A stretch of 54,273 nt of DNA, from positions 1 to 54,273 of the forward strand of contig SCNI01000025.1 of the NCBI GenBank assembly GCA_005502775.1. Reading direction: 5' to 3'. Each line of letters starts with the position of its first letter. The first letter of the stretch is position 1. This stretch comes from Microbacteriaceae bacterium 3FA27C10. GTDB taxonomy: Bacteria > Actinomycetota > Actinomycetes > Actinomycetales > Microbacteriaceae. The notes beneath the pieces were generated by a model. That model was not told where the DNA came from. It was given only the letters and a program-made list of their open reading frames with translations, and searched no databases. The position numbers were made by a program, and so were the translations under genes. Below are positions 7,948 to 17,238 of the stretch, one piece after another.

Positions 7948-8607
7948 ATGACCGATCTGAAGCGCCGAGTGGGCGTCTTCGCCGCCCTCGCCGATCCGAC
8001 CCGGCTCCGTATCGTGGATCTGCTCACGCTCGGCGACCTGTCGTCCTCGGAGATCGAGCTGCTGTTGAAGCTCCGCTCGAACCTCGTCGCCCACCATCTC
8101 CGCGTTCTGGAGAAGGCGGAGATCGTCACCCGCACCCGCTCGGAGTTCGACAAGCGGCGCAGCTACATCGGGCTCCGGCCCGAGATCTTCGACACCCTGA
8201 CACCGGGCAGCGTGGATGTCCCCGAACGCGTGGTCTTCGTCTGCACCGCGAACTCCGCCCGCTCGCAGCTGGCCGAGGCGATCTGGCGCGACTCGAACCC
8301 GATCCCGGCGGCGTCGGCCGGAGTGCGGCCGGGGGCGGTGATCAATCCCGGCGCGGTCGCGGCCGCAACCCGGCACGGCCTCCGCATCGACGAGGGCCGG
8401 AGTCCTCAGCACGTGAGCGAGGTCCTGGCCGAGCACGATCTGGTCATCACCGTCTGCGACAGCGCCCACGAGCAGATGACCGGCAGAGACGACCTGCACT
8501 GGTCGATTCCCGACCCGGCGCCGATCGGCACCCCGGAGGCGTTCGACCGGGCCATCGCCCTGATCACACAGCGCATCCGCGCGCTCTCCGTGCGGCTGAA
8601 GACCTAG
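7948..8607 (+). CDS. ArsR-type repressor fused to an arsenate-reductase-like LMW phosphatase
   Basis: The 219-residue protein joins two domains. Residues 1-85 are an ArsR winged helix (A-L-A-D-P-T-R-L-R-I-V-D-L-L, then S-S-E-I-E-L-L-L-K-L-R-S-N-L-V-A-H-H-L-R-V-L). Residues 94-215 are a low-molecular-weight phosphatase/ArsC fold with P-loop C99-T-A-N-S-A-R105-S and acid D189 in S-I-P-D-P. A second cysteine is present (C170 in T-V-C-D-S-A-H), but the third cysteine of thioredoxin-coupled ArsC is replaced by M177, so coupling to mycothiol or another reductant is more likely. No arsenite pump is adjacent. The ATG at 7948 has no clear ribosome site. Confidence 0.88.
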   Translation: MTDLKRRVGVFAALADPTRLRIVDLLTLGDLSSSEIELLLKLRSNLVAHHLRVLEKAEIVTRTRSEFDKRRSYIGLRPEIFDTLTPGSVDVPERVVFVCTANSARSQLAEAIWRDSNPIPAASAGVRPGAVINPGAVAAATRHGLRIDEGRSPQHVSEVLAEHDLVITVCDSAHEQMTGRDDLHWSIPDPAPIGTPEAFDRAIALITQRIRALSVRLKT

Positions 8608-8655
8608 ACCGAGCACACGGGTGGATGCGCTCGCCGGCGCCTACAGTGGAGGTCT

Positions 8656-9507
8656 ATGCCCCCACAAGCCCCGGGCCCCGGGAGGAGCCCCGTCGTCCGC
8701 ATCGACACCCTCGCCGACCCCCGCCTGGCCGACTACGCCCACGCCACCGACGTGGCCCTCAAGAACGCGCGCCGCAGCGAGCCCGGGCGCGAGAACGGCC
8801 TCTACCTCGCCGAGTCCCTGCTCGTGCTCGAACGGGCGCTCCGAGCCGGCCACGTCCCGCGCTCCGTGCTCGCGCTCGGCACGAGCGAGCGCGAGGCCGT
8901 CGAGGCGCTCGTCGCAGCCGGCCACCCCGAGGTGCCGGTGTTCGTGGGGCCGGGCGAGCTGCTCGCCGAACTCACCGGCTACCTCCTGCATCGTGGCCTG
9001 ATCGCCGCGATGAACCGCCCACCACTTCCCGACCCGGCCGCGCTGCTCGAGCGCGCCCACCGCGTCGTCGTGATCGAGAACGTCGTCGACCCCACCAACG
9101 TGGGCGCCATCTTCCGCTCCGCCGGGGCCATCGGGGCGGATGCAGTGCTCGTCACCCCGCGCTGCTCCGACCCCTTCTACCGCCGGGCCATCCGGGTGAG
9201 CATGGGCACGGTGCTGCAGGTGCCGTGGACGCGTACCGGCGAGTGGGCCGAGCTGTCGCCGCTGCTGCGCGAGCACGGCTTTCACACCGCAGCGCTGGCC
9301 CTGACTCCGGATGCGGTCAGCCTGCGCGACTTCGAGACGCGCGTTCCCGAGCGGCTCGCCCTCGTGCTCGGCGCCGAGGGCGACGGCCTCACCGCCGAGG
9401 CGATCGCCGCCGCCGACACCGTGGTGGAGATCCCGATGCTGCACGGCATCGACTCGCTCAACGTCGCCGCCGCGAGCGCGGTCGCGATGTGGGCGGTCTC
9501 CCGCTGA
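8656..9507 (+). CDS. SpoU/TrmH-family RNA 2'-O-methyltransferase
   Basis: The 283-residue enzyme has an N-terminal substrate-binding region with the G-L-Y-L-A-E-S-L-L-V-L-E-R pattern (about 48-60) and a C-terminal SPOUT knot. The three SpoU motifs are present: I-E-N-V-V-D-P-T-N-V-G-A-I-F-R-S-A (140-156), L-V-L-G-A-E-G-D-G-L (about 235-244), and I-P-M-L-H-G-I-D-S-L-N-V-A-A-A-S-A (about 256-272). It methylates ribose 2'-OH in rRNA or tRNA using S-adenosylmethionine; the target base cannot be told from sequence. TACAGT (8642-8647) lies 8 nt before the ATG, so the message is probably leaderless. It stands alone. Confidence 0.93.
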   Translation: MPPQAPGPGRSPVVRIDTLADPRLADYAHATDVALKNARRSEPGRENGLYLAESLLVLERALRAGHVPRSVLALGTSEREAVEALVAAGHPEVPVFVGPGELLAELTGYLLHRGLIAAMNRPPLPDPAALLERAHRVVVIENVVDPTNVGAIFRSAGAIGADAVLVTPRCSDPFYRRAIRVSMGTVLQVPWTRTGEWAELSPLLREHGFHTAALALTPDAVSLRDFETRVPERLALVLGAEGDGLTAEAIAAADTVVEIPMLHGIDSLNVAAASAVAMWAVSR

Positions 9508-9514
9508 CCGCCGG

Positions 9515-10450
9515 CTACTCGAGCCCGTCGAGGTAGCGCAGCAGGATGCCCTCGCGCAGCGCCCACGGCGACACCTCGAGCTCCTCCACGTCGTAGAGCT
9601 TCATCACCGAGTGCAGCACCACCGCGCCGGCCACGATCTGGAAGGTGCGGTCGGGCGTGATGCCGGGCAGCGCCTGGCGTGCCTCGGCGGGCAGCTGCCC
9701 GAGCCGCGGGATCCAGTCCTTGAGGTCGGCCCGCCGCAGCGTCACGGTCGGCTCGCCGGCGCCGGATGCGTGGGGCCGGCTCGACCCCGCCAGTCGCGCG
9801 AGCGAGCGGATGGTCTTCGAGGAGCCGACCACGTGCTGGAACGGCGGAAGGTGCTCGAACTGCGGCAGCGCATCCGCTCGCATCACCGCCCGCGAGTGCG
9901 CCCGCAGCTCGAGCATCTGCTCGGGAGTGGGCGGGTCCTCGGGAAAGAACTGCACCGTGGTGCGCCCCGCGCCGAGGGGCAGCGACACCGCCACCTCGGG
10001 GTATTCGTCGGAGCCCGCCGCGATCTCGAGCGAGCCGCCGCCGATGTCGAAGAGAAGGATGTTGCCCGACGACCAGCCGTACCAGCGGCGGATGGCGAGA
10101 AAGGTCAGCCGCCCCTCGTCCTCGCCCGTGAGCACCCGCAGTGCCACGCCGGTCTGCTCCTCGACGCGCGCGAGCACGGCCTCGCCGTTCGCCGCTTCGC
10201 GGAGCGCGGAGGTGGCCATGGGCAGCAGCTCGTCGATGCCCTCCCGGCGCGCCACCTCCATGGCCGCCGCGATGGCCCCGACGATCGCGGTCACGCCCTC
10301 CTCGCTGATGCTGCCGTCGGGCTCGAGGTAGCGCATCAGCCGCAGCACCGACTTGTGCGAGGCCTGCGGCACCGGCCGGGCCCCCGGATGCGCGTCGACG
10401 ACGATCAGATGAACCGTGTTTGAACCCACATCGAGCACTCCGAGTCGCAT
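9515..10450 (-). CDS. Ppx/GppA family exopolyphosphatase/phosphatase
   Basis: The 311-residue enzyme is of the ASKHA fold: phosphate loop L-D-V-G-S-N-T-V-H-L (6-15) and second loop F-D-I-G-G-G-S-L-E (about 140-148) are intact, with the A-T-S-A-L-R-E-A motif between. Members hydrolyse polyphosphate or convert pppGpp to ppGpp; short versions of about 310 residues are the rule in actinobacteria. The ATG at 10450 follows TAGTGT by exactly 6 nt, so it is probably leaderless. It ends 7 nt from the convergent methyltransferase. Confidence 0.92.
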   Translation of the reverse strand: MRLGVLDVGSNTVHLIVVDAHPGARPVPQASHKSVLRLMRYLEPDGSISEEGVTAIVGAIAAAMEVARREGIDELLPMATSALREAANGEAVLARVEEQTGVALRVLTGEDEGRLTFLAIRRWYGWSSGNILLFDIGGGSLEIAAGSDEYPEVAVSLPLGAGRTTVQFFPEDPPTPEQMLELRAHSRAVMRADALPQFEHLPPFQHVVGSSKTIRSLARLAGSSRPHASGAGEPTVTLRRADLKDWIPRLGQLPAEARQALPGITPDRTFQIVAGAVVLHSVMKLYDVEELEVSPWALREGILLRYLDGLE

Positions 10451-10541
10451 CGTCCGACACTATCGCCTCCGCGGAGGGCGCCCGGCCGCCGGTGTCCGGC
10501 CATCGGACCCACCCGGCGGCCCTCCTCCGTAGACTGGAGCC

Positions 10542-10988
10542 GTGCCAGTGAATCCAGACCTCGTCGGCCGCGTCTTCGCGCCCACGAAGCCCTACCTGGT
10601 CGGCCGCGAGAAGGTGCGCGAGTTCGCGCGTGCCGTGTTCGCCTCCGACCCCAAGAACGTCGACGTCGAAGCGGCCGCCGCGGCCGGCTACCCCGACGTG
10701 GTGGCGCCGCCGACCTTCGCGATCGTGGTGCAGGAGCTCACTCTCGCCCAGCTCCTCGCGCAGGACGACGCGGGCATCGAGCTCACCCACGTGGTGCACG
10801 GCGAGCAGCGCTTCGACTACAGCCGGCCCATCGTGGCGGGCGACGAGCTCACCGCGCAGCTGAACGTCACGAGCGTGAAGACGCTCGGCGGCAACGCGAT
10901 GGTCACGGCCGAGTCCGTGGTCACGGATGCCGCAGGCGAGCACGTGGTGACCGCGGTGTCGGTGCTGGTCGTGAGGGGAGACGCATGA
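10542..10988 (+). CDS. MaoC-like dehydratase subunit (HadA-like)
   Basis: The 148-residue protein is a single hot-dog domain: N-P-D-L-V-G-R near the start, A-R-A-V-F-A-S-D at 29-36, P-T-F-A-I-V-V near 57-63, H-V-V-H-G-E-Q-R-F-D-Y in the middle. This is the subunit of a (3R)-hydroxyacyl dehydratase that lacks the catalytic hydratase motif and forms the substrate tunnel. TAGACT ends 6 nt before the GTG at 10542, so the operon message is leaderless. It overlaps the next gene by ATGA. Mycobacterial hadABC lies in the same neighbourhood, upstream of tRNA-Trp/secE/nusG, which supports the assignment. Confidence 0.85.
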   Translation: MPVNPDLVGRVFAPTKPYLVGREKVREFARAVFASDPKNVDVEAAAAAGYPDVVAPPTFAIVVQELTLAQLLAQDDAGIELTHVVHGEQRFDYSRPIVAGDELTAQLNVTSVKTLGGNAMVTAESVVTDAAGEHVVTAVSVLVVRGDA

Positions 10989-11413
10989 GCGACGAGATCA
11001 TCGTGCACGAGTACGCCGTCGGCGATGTCGTGGCCGAGGCGGCCTACCCGATCACGCGCGACTCGCTCGTGCGCTACGCGGGCGCCTCCGGCGACTTCAA
11101 CGCCATCCACTACCGTGACGACGTGGCCGCCTCGGTCGGCCTGCCGGGCGTTCTCGCCCACGGGATGCTCACCATGGGCCTCGCGGTGCAGCCGGTCGTC
11201 GACTGGGTCGGCGACCCGGCCCGCATCACCGACTACCAGGTGCGGTTCACCCGCCCGGTGGTGGTCGACCCCGCCGACGGTGCCGTCATCTCGGTGCTCG
11301 CGAAGATCGGCCAGCTCGACGAGGAGGCCGGCACGGCGCGCGTCGACCTCACCGCGACGGTGAACGGCGAGACGGTGCTCGGCAAAGCCCAGGTGCGCGT
11401 CCTGCTGCCATGA
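10985..11413 (+). CDS. MaoC-like dehydratase catalytic subunit (HadB-like)
   Basis: The 142-residue hot-dog protein carries the hydratase 2 motif Y-A-G-A-S-G-D-F-N-A-I-H-Y (about 31-43), which supplies the catalytic aspartate and histidine, and G-V-L-A-H-G-M-L-T (about 57-65). It would pair with the upstream subunit to dehydrate 3-hydroxyacyl-ACP or -CoA, in fatty-acid synthesis by analogy with HadAB; organisms that do not make mycolic acids also keep this pair. It overlaps both neighbours (ATGA on each side), so it is co-translated with the first subunit and murB. Confidence 0.9.
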   Translation: MSDEIIVHEYAVGDVVAEAAYPITRDSLVRYAGASGDFNAIHYRDDVAASVGLPGVLAHGMLTMGLAVQPVVDWVGDPARITDYQVRFTRPVVVDPADGAVISVLAKIGQLDEEAGTARVDLTATVNGETVLGKAQVRVLLP

Positions 11414-12660
11414 CCGACCTCACCGGAGCAGGCGGGGAGCCCGTGCCGGCCCTCGGTGCGGCGCATCCGGAATCCGGCCCACGGCACGCCGAGGCCGCGC
11501 CGGAGCCCGCCTTCGACGTGGCCCTCGCGCCGTTCACCACCTTGCGGGTGGGTGGCCCGGCGGAGCGCCTGCTGACGGCCACCACCGAGCAGGAGCTGCT
11601 CGACGCCGCGCGCGAGACCTGGGCCGAGGGCGGCGAGTGGGCCGTGCTCGGCGGCGGCTCGAACGTTGTCGTGGCCGACGAGGGTGTGGAGGGCACCGTC
11701 ATCCGCGCCGCCACCCGCGGCATCGCGCCGGTGATGGCGAAGCTCGGGCACGTGCGCCTGCGCGTGCAGGCCGGCGAGCCGTGGGATGAGCTCGTGCGCC
11801 ACACGGTGGAGCACGGGTGGAGCGGCATCGAGGCGCTCTCGGGCATTCCGGGCTCGGTCGGCGCTGCGCCCATCCAGAACATCGGCGCGTACGGGCAAGA
11901 GGTGGCCTCGGCCATCGTCTCGCTCGACTTCCTCGACGCCGCCACCGGGCGGGTGCGCCGCATGCCCGTGGAGGAGCTCGAGCTCTCCTACCGCTCGAGC
12001 GTCTTCAAGCGGGGCCTGCGCGGCGTGGTGCTCTCGGTGACCTTCGAGCTCGACGACACCCGGCGCGAGGGCGAGGGTGCCGTGGCCCTCAGCCGCCCGG
12101 TCGAATACGCCCAGCTGGCGTCGGCGCTCGGCATCGAGGTGGGCGAGCGGCTGCCCCTCGCCGAGGTGCGGCGGGCCGTGCTCTGGCTGCGCTCGTCGAA
12201 GGGCATGCTGCTGGCTGACGACGACCCCGACTCCGTGAGCGCGGGCTCGTTCTTCACCAACCCCATCGTCACCGAGCACTTCGCCCGCACGCTGCCCGCG
12301 TCGGCACCACGCTGGCAGATCGAGCCCGAGGAGCCCGACACCGTGGTGGCGCTCGAGGACGGCATGGAGATCGCGCTCGACGGCGACCGCAGCCCCGAGG
12401 CCCGGCCCGTCGAGTACCACGTGAAGCTCAGCGCCGCCTGGCTCATCGAGCACGCCGGCATCCGTCGCGGTTTCTCGCTGCCGGGTTCGACGGCCGCGGT
12501 GTCGTCGAAGCACACCCTGGCGCTCGTGAACACGGCGCCGGCCACGGGCGGCCTCGCCTCCGACGTCGCCGAACTCGCCCGCTACGTGCAGAACCGGGTG
12601 GCGGCGGAGTTCGGAGTGGTGCTCCAGCCGGAGCCGGTGTTCCTCGGCCACCAGCTCTGA
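11410..12660 (+). CDS. murB: UDP-N-acetylenolpyruvoylglucosamine reductase
   Basis: The 416-residue MurB reduces enolpyruvyl-UDP-GlcNAc to UDP-MurNAc with NADPH and FAD in the cytosol, the second committed step of peptidoglycan synthesis. The FAD domain shows T-T-L-R-V-G-G-P-A (about 43-51), L-G-G-G-S-N (about 80-85) and G-I-P-G-S-V-G-A-A-P-I-Q-N-I-G-A-Y-G. The catalytic serine is in S-A-G-S-F-F-T-N-P (about 276-284), and the family C-terminal Q-P-E-P-V-F is present. There is a non-conserved N-terminal extension of about 40 residues. The ATG overlaps the MaoC stop (ATGA). Confidence 0.96.
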   Translation: MTDLTGAGGEPVPALGAAHPESGPRHAEAAPEPAFDVALAPFTTLRVGGPAERLLTATTEQELLDAARETWAEGGEWAVLGGGSNVVVADEGVEGTVIRAATRGIAPVMAKLGHVRLRVQAGEPWDELVRHTVEHGWSGIEALSGIPGSVGAAPIQNIGAYGQEVASAIVSLDFLDAATGRVRRMPVEELELSYRSSVFKRGLRGVVLSVTFELDDTRREGEGAVALSRPVEYAQLASALGIEVGERLPLAEVRRAVLWLRSSKGMLLADDDPDSVSAGSFFTNPIVTEHFARTLPASAPRWQIEPEEPDTVVALEDGMEIALDGDRSPEARPVEYHVKLSAAWLIEHAGIRRGFSLPGSTAAVSSKHTLALVNTAPATGGLASDVAELARYVQNRVAAEFGVVLQPEPVFLGHQL

Positions 12661-12700
12661 GGCCGTGTCGGGCCGGCGCCGTGCCGGCTGTCCGAACGGC

Positions 12701-13360
12701 TCAGCGCGCCGCGTCGATCTGCGCCCGGTAGCGCTGCGACTCCCGCACCATCTGCCAGCCGGCGTCGTCGTCGGGCGGTGTCCAGGCCGGGTCGGCCTCG
12801 CCGGCGAACACGAGCCCTCCCGCCTCGATCGTGGCGAGGTACTCGGCGGCCCAGCTGCGCTCGGTCTCGACGAGGCGCAGCTCGAGCTCGAGGCTGTGCG
12901 CCACGTGCGGGGGAGCGAAGCCCCGGGCCACGAAGGCGATGCGCTCCAGCAGGGCGGCACTCGCCCGGCGGGCGTTGCCCTCACGCTCGTGGAGCGCCTC
13001 CAGCATCTCGGAGCGGGCGAGGAGCGGTGAGAGGCTGAGCGCCACCCGAAAGCTCGAGGGCTGCATCGGAGCCACCGTCACCACCGCTTCCCGCAGCAGC
13101 CGGTGCAGTTCGGCGCTGCCCGCCTCGGCCATCGTGTACACGGCCACCGTGCGATCGCCGTCGCCCTCGGGCAGGTCGTGGCGCTGGATGAAGCCCTGCT
13201 TCACGAAGGTGCTCAGCATCGAGTACACCGAGCCGGGCTTGATGTTGGCCCACTCCTCCACGCCCCAGGAGAGCAGTTCGCGGCGCAGCTGGTAGCCGTT
13301 GGCGGGCTCGAAGAGGCTCACCACTCCGAGCAGGAGCGCGCGAGTCGTCAGGGTCGCCAT
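12701..13360 (-). CDS. PadR family transcriptional regulator
   Basis: The 219-residue protein is a PadR-type winged helix: A-L-L-L-G-V-V-S-L-F (8-17), G-Y-Q-L-R-R-E-L (about 22-29), P-G-S-V-Y-S-M-L-S-T-F-V-K-Q-G-F-I (about 42-58), then a long C-terminal helical dimerisation domain. It is divergent from the DrrAB-type exporter and almost certainly represses it, with release by the exported drug as in LmrR. The ATG at 13360 follows TATACT (minus strand, 13372 to 13367) by 6 nt, a textbook leaderless promoter. The 102-bp intergenic region also carries the exporter promoter and a palindrome. Confidence 0.92.
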   Translation of the reverse strand: MATLTTRALLLGVVSLFEPANGYQLRRELLSWGVEEWANIKPGSVYSMLSTFVKQGFIQRHDLPEGDGDRTVAVYTMAEAGSAELHRLLREAVVTVAPMQPSSFRVALSLSPLLARSEMLEALHEREGNARRASAALLERIAFVARGFAPPHVAHSLELELRLVETERSWAAEYLATIEAGGLVFAGEADPAWTPPDDDAGWQMVRESQRYRAQIDAAR

Positions 13361-13401
13361 GAGCCGAGTATAGGAGCGCCGAGACCGGATGCGCCGGGGG
13401 G

Positions 13402-13431
13402 TTGACAGGGCGGTGTTCAAGTTTGAATAAT
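13402..13431 (+). promoter_or_regulatory. Promoter of the PadR-linked exporter
   Basis: TTGACA (13402-13407) and AATAAT (13426-13431) are 18 bp apart, the best sigma70-type promoter in the window. The start point would be near 13438. This rules out the in-frame ATG at 13430, which is inside the -10 box, as the start of the ATPase gene. Confidence 0.75.
13416..13427. promoter_or_regulatory. Candidate PadR operator
   Basis: TTCAAGTTTGAA is a perfect inverted repeat (TTCAA, 2 nt, TTGAA) that fills the spacer and runs into the -10 box of the exporter promoter. Binding there would exclude RNA polymerase. Assignment to the divergent PadR protein is by position. Confidence 0.5.
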
Positions 13432-13462
13432 GGAGGCTCCGCAACCGACCGAGGAGACCCGC

Positions 13463-14426
<964 letters not shown>

Positions 14427-14428
<2 letters not shown>

Positions 14429-14587
14429 GTCGTGGCTCCTAACTCAGCGCCTACTGCGCGGCCCAGCTCGCAGCGGGCTGCCGCGTTGTCATCGTCGGCC
14501 GCACCGCCGGTGCGACCTCCTCTTCCGCCTTGCATCCCACTACGATCTGCGCCGCTCGCTACGGCGCTGAGTTAGGAGCCACGACCT
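14427..14587. repeat. 161-bp inverted-repeat (MITE-like) element
   Basis: Two perfect 25-bp arms, 14427-14451 and 14563-14587 (outer half reading AGGTCGTGGCTCC on the left), face each other. The complementarity continues inward, with one offset, at about 19 of 26 positions, leaving a loop of roughly 55-60 nt. It fills the whole gap between the exporter ATPase stop and the permease ATG; no coding frame or transposase is inside. The permease ribosome site AGGAG (14574-14578) lies in the right arm, so in RNA it would be buried in the stem. I see no clear target duplication. A non-autonomous mobile element or a translational attenuator are both possible. Confidence 0.75.
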
Positions 14588-14588
14588 G

Positions 14589-15341
14589 ATGTTCTGGCGC
14601 GAGACCTTCATCGTGTTCCGCCGGCAGCTGCGCATGGCGCTGCGCAACCCGGCCTGGGTCATCATCGGGCTGGTGCAGCCCATCCTCTACCTCTGCCTGT
14701 TCGGCCCGCTGCTCGAGCCGCTCGCCGGCACGCTCGGCGCCGAGAACGCCTACACGCTGTTCGTGCCCGGACTCCTGGTGCAACTCGGCCTCTTCGGTGC
14801 TCTCTTCGCGGGCTTCGGCCTGATCGCGGAGTGGCGGGCCGGCGTGATCGAGGCCGAGCGCGTCACCCCGGCGAGCCGCACGGCGCTGCTGCTGGGGCGC
14901 ATCCTGCGCGACGTGCTGCAGTTGTTCGTGCAGGGCATCGTGCTGATCGGCCTCGCGTTCCTGTTCGGGCTCACCGGGTCGATCATCGGCATGGTCTTCG
15001 GCCTCATCCTCACGGTGCTGCTCGGTGCGGCCTGCGCAGCCGCCTCCAACGCCCTCGCCCTCACCACCAAGAGCGAAGACGTCATGGCGCCCGTCATCAA
15101 CAGCATCGCGCTGCCCGTGCTGCTTCTCTCGGGCATCCTGCTGCCGATGACCATCGGCCCGCAGTGGCTCCAGGTGGTCTCCGACTTCATGCCCACGAAG
15201 TACATCGTGAACGCCATCCGCGAGCTGTTCACCGGTGACTTCTTCACCATCACCACGATGTGGGGCGTCATCTGGACCCTGGTGCTCTTCGCCGCCGGTC
15301 TCTACGTCGGCACCCGCACCTTCCGCAAAGAGAACGCGTAG
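14589..15341 (+). CDS. ABC-2 exporter permease (DrrB type)
   Basis: The 250-residue permease has six hydrophobic segments (the first at about 22-42; others near 60-80, 104-130, 138-160, 170-190 and 225-243) and the ABC-2 pattern E-W-R-A-G-V-I-E-A-E-R-V-T-P between the second and third. It forms the membrane path for the ATPase encoded upstream. The start at 14589 is set by the family N-terminus F-W-R-E-T-F-I-V-F-R-R-Q; its only ribosome site (AGGAG, 10 nt upstream) lies within the inverted repeat. It ends 5 bp from the convergent permease of another exporter. Confidence 0.92.
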   Translation: MFWRETFIVFRRQLRMALRNPAWVIIGLVQPILYLCLFGPLLEPLAGTLGAENAYTLFVPGLLVQLGLFGALFAGFGLIAEWRAGVIEAERVTPASRTALLLGRILRDVLQLFVQGIVLIGLAFLFGLTGSIIGMVFGLILTVLLGAACAAASNALALTTKSEDVMAPVINSIALPVLLLSGILLPMTIGPQWLQVVSDFMPTKYIVNAIRELFTGDFFTITTMWGVIWTLVLFAAGLYVGTRTFRKENA

Positions 15342-15346
15342 CAGCC

Positions 15347-16240
15347 TCAGCTGTCCTTCCGGATCCACCGGAAGGTGACCCGGCACACCACGAGCCCGAC
15401 CACGAGCCAGACGCCGAGCACGATCGCCACGCCCGCCAGGTTCCACGAGCCGCCCTGCTCGGCGGCCGCGAACGACTCGGGCAACAAGGCGGCGCGCATC
15501 CCCTGGGCGATCCACTTCAGCGGGAACACGCTCGCGACGTTCTGCAGCCAGTCCGGCAGCAGCGCGAAGTTGAGGTACACGCCCGAGATGAACTGCAGAA
15601 TCAGCAGGGGTGGGATGATCACGGCCGACGCGCTCTTGCCGCTGCGGGGCAGTCGCGAGATCGCGATGCCGAGCACCGCCGCGGTGAAGATGCCCAGCAG
15701 ATACACCCAGACGAAGGTCAGCCAGTGCTCGACATCGCTCGGCAGCGCCACGCCGAACACCACGCGGGCGAGCAGCAGCAACAGCACCACCTGCGCGGCC
15801 GAGGTCACGAGAACCTGCCCCATCTTGCCGATGAAGTACGACAGCACCGGCAGCGGCGTTCCGGCCAGCCGTTTGAGCGTGCCGTCGCCGCGCTCGACGG
15901 CGATGTCGACCCCGAGGTTCTGCACGCCGCTCAGCAGGATGCCGGCGGCCACCATCCCGGGCAGGTAGTAGGCCGCCTGCGAGATGCCGCCCGTGCCATC
16001 CGGGTTCGCGCCCACATCGCCGAGCCCGTCGAAGGCCACGGAGAAGATGGCGAGCAGCACCACGGGGAACAGGAAGGTGAAGAACACGGTGTCGCCCGCG
16101 CGGAAGTACACGCGCGCCTCATAGCCCACCCGGCCGAAGCCCAGGCGGAGCGCGCGGCCCACGCCGAACGAGGGGCTCCCGGATGCTCGGGGCCCGCCGC
16201 CGCGGCCGGCACCGGTTCCGGATGCGGTCGCCGCGGTCAT
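15347..16240 (-). CDS. ABC-2 type transporter permease
   Basis: The 297-residue permease begins with a Gly/Ser-rich cytosolic segment of about 30 residues, then shows six hydrophobic stretches, including T-V-F-F-T-F-L-F-P-V-V-L-L-A-I-F (about 51-66) and the ABC-2 signature region I-A-V-E-R-G-D-G-T-L-K-R-L-A-G-T-P-L-P. It is the membrane half of an exporter with the ATPase encoded upstream; the ATG overlaps the ATPase stop (ATGA). Substrate unknown. It converges with the DrrB-type gene only 5 bp away. Confidence 0.92.
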   Translation of the reverse strand: MTAATASGTGAGRGGGPRASGSPSFGVGRALRLGFGRVGYEARVYFRAGDTVFFTFLFPVVLLAIFSVAFDGLGDVGANPDGTGGISQAAYYLPGMVAAGILLSGVQNLGVDIAVERGDGTLKRLAGTPLPVLSYFIGKMGQVLVTSAAQVVLLLLLARVVFGVALPSDVEHWLTFVWVYLLGIFTAAVLGIAISRLPRSGKSASAVIIPPLLILQFISGVYLNFALLPDWLQNVASVFPLKWIAQGMRAALLPESFAAAEQGGSWNLAGVAIVLGVWLVVGLVVCRVTFRWIRKDS

Positions 16241-17127
16241 GCGCGCACCTCGACGTCCCCGCGCGCGGCGGGGGCCTCCGCCTCGGCCGCGGCCACGAGC
16301 TCGAGGTAGATGTCCTCGAGCGAGGGCCGGATCACCTCGAGCTCGGGCGGCTCGCCACCTCGCGCGAGGAGGTCGGCCACGGCCCGCGCGGGTGCCGGGG
16401 TGCGCTGTTCGTGCCGGCCGTTCGCATCCGTCCACCGTACGATCGGGATGCGCGCCTCGGGCGAGCCGAGCTCATCGACCGGCCCGATGTCCACGAGCCG
16501 CCCGCCCGCGATCACGGCCGCGCGGTCGCTCAGCTGGGCGGCCTCGTCGAGGTAGTGCGTCGTGAGCACGATCGTGGTCCCCTCGCGGGAGAGCGAGCGG
16601 ATGAGCTCCCAGAACTGCCGGCGCGCCTCGGGGTCGAAGCCGGTGGTGGGCTCGTCGAGAAAGAGGAGTTCGGGGCGGCCGATGACGCCCAGGGCCACAT
16701 CGACCCGGCGGCGCTGCCCGCCGGAGAGCGCCTTGATGCGCGTCTTCGCCTTGAGCTCGAGGCCCACGGCCGCGATCACCTCATCGATGTCGCGCGGGTT
16801 CGGGTACAGGCTCGCGAAGTGCGTGAGCTGCTCGCGCACGGTCACGTTGCCGCTCTCGCCGGTCTGCTGCAGCACGATGCCGATGCGGGCCTTCCAGGCG
16901 AGGTTCGCGTGCCGTGGGTCGGTGCCGAGCACGCGCACCTCGCCACCCGAGCGCTCGCGGTAGCCCTCGAGGATCTCGACCGTGGTGCTCTTGCCCGCCC
17001 CGTTGGGGCCGAGCAGCGCGAAGGTCTCGCCGGCCGCGATGTCGAAGCTGATGCCGTCGACCGCGGTGAAGTCGCCGTAGCTCTTGCGCAGCCCGATCAC
17101 GCTGACGGCCGGAGGCGGAGTTGTCAT
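16237..17127 (-). CDS. ABC-2 exporter ATP-binding protein
   Basis: The 296-residue ATPase has Walker A G-P-N-G-A-G-K-S-T-T, signature L-S-G-G-Q, Walker B L-L-F-L-D-E-P-T-T-G-F-D and switch H in T-T-H-Y-L-D-E-A-A. The C-terminal segment ends P-S-L-E-D-I-Y-L-E-L, as in drug/lantibiotic-type ABC-2 exporters. It is the first gene of a two-gene leftward operon. The ATG at 17127 has only GGAG 2 nt upstream, too close for a normal site; CAGCAT ends 6 nt before the ATG, so a leaderless message is possible. No dedicated regulator is adjacent. Confidence 0.93.
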   Translation of the reverse strand: MTTPPPAVSVIGLRKSYGDFTAVDGISFDIAAGETFALLGPNGAGKSTTVEILEGYRERSGGEVRVLGTDPRHANLAWKARIGIVLQQTGESGNVTVREQLTHFASLYPNPRDIDEVIAAVGLELKAKTRIKALSGGQRRRVDVALGVIGRPELLFLDEPTTGFDPEARRQFWELIRSLSREGTTIVLTTHYLDEAAQLSDRAAVIAGGRLVDIGPVDELGSPEARIPIVRWTDANGRHEQRTPAPARAVADLLARGGEPPELEVIRPSLEDIYLELVAAAEAEAPAARGDVEVRA

Positions 17128-17238
17128 GGCTCCATGCTGGCCGTGATCGGGCGGTCATGCCAGCCGGGAAGGGGTGATATTCCTCTGACATCGCCGGCCC
17201 GCGCTGATGTGTCCTCAGTTTTGGAGGAGGGGGTGGCC

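Noticed and set aside
10985-11413. Mycolic-acid-specific HadB
   Set aside because: The MaoC pair fits HadAB and its genomic place, but nothing else in the window points to mycolic acids; the name is used only for resemblance.
13430-13462. ATG 13430 as start of the exporter ATPase
   Set aside because: It overlaps the -10 box of the only good promoter and lacks a ribosome site; GTG 13463 has GAGGAG.
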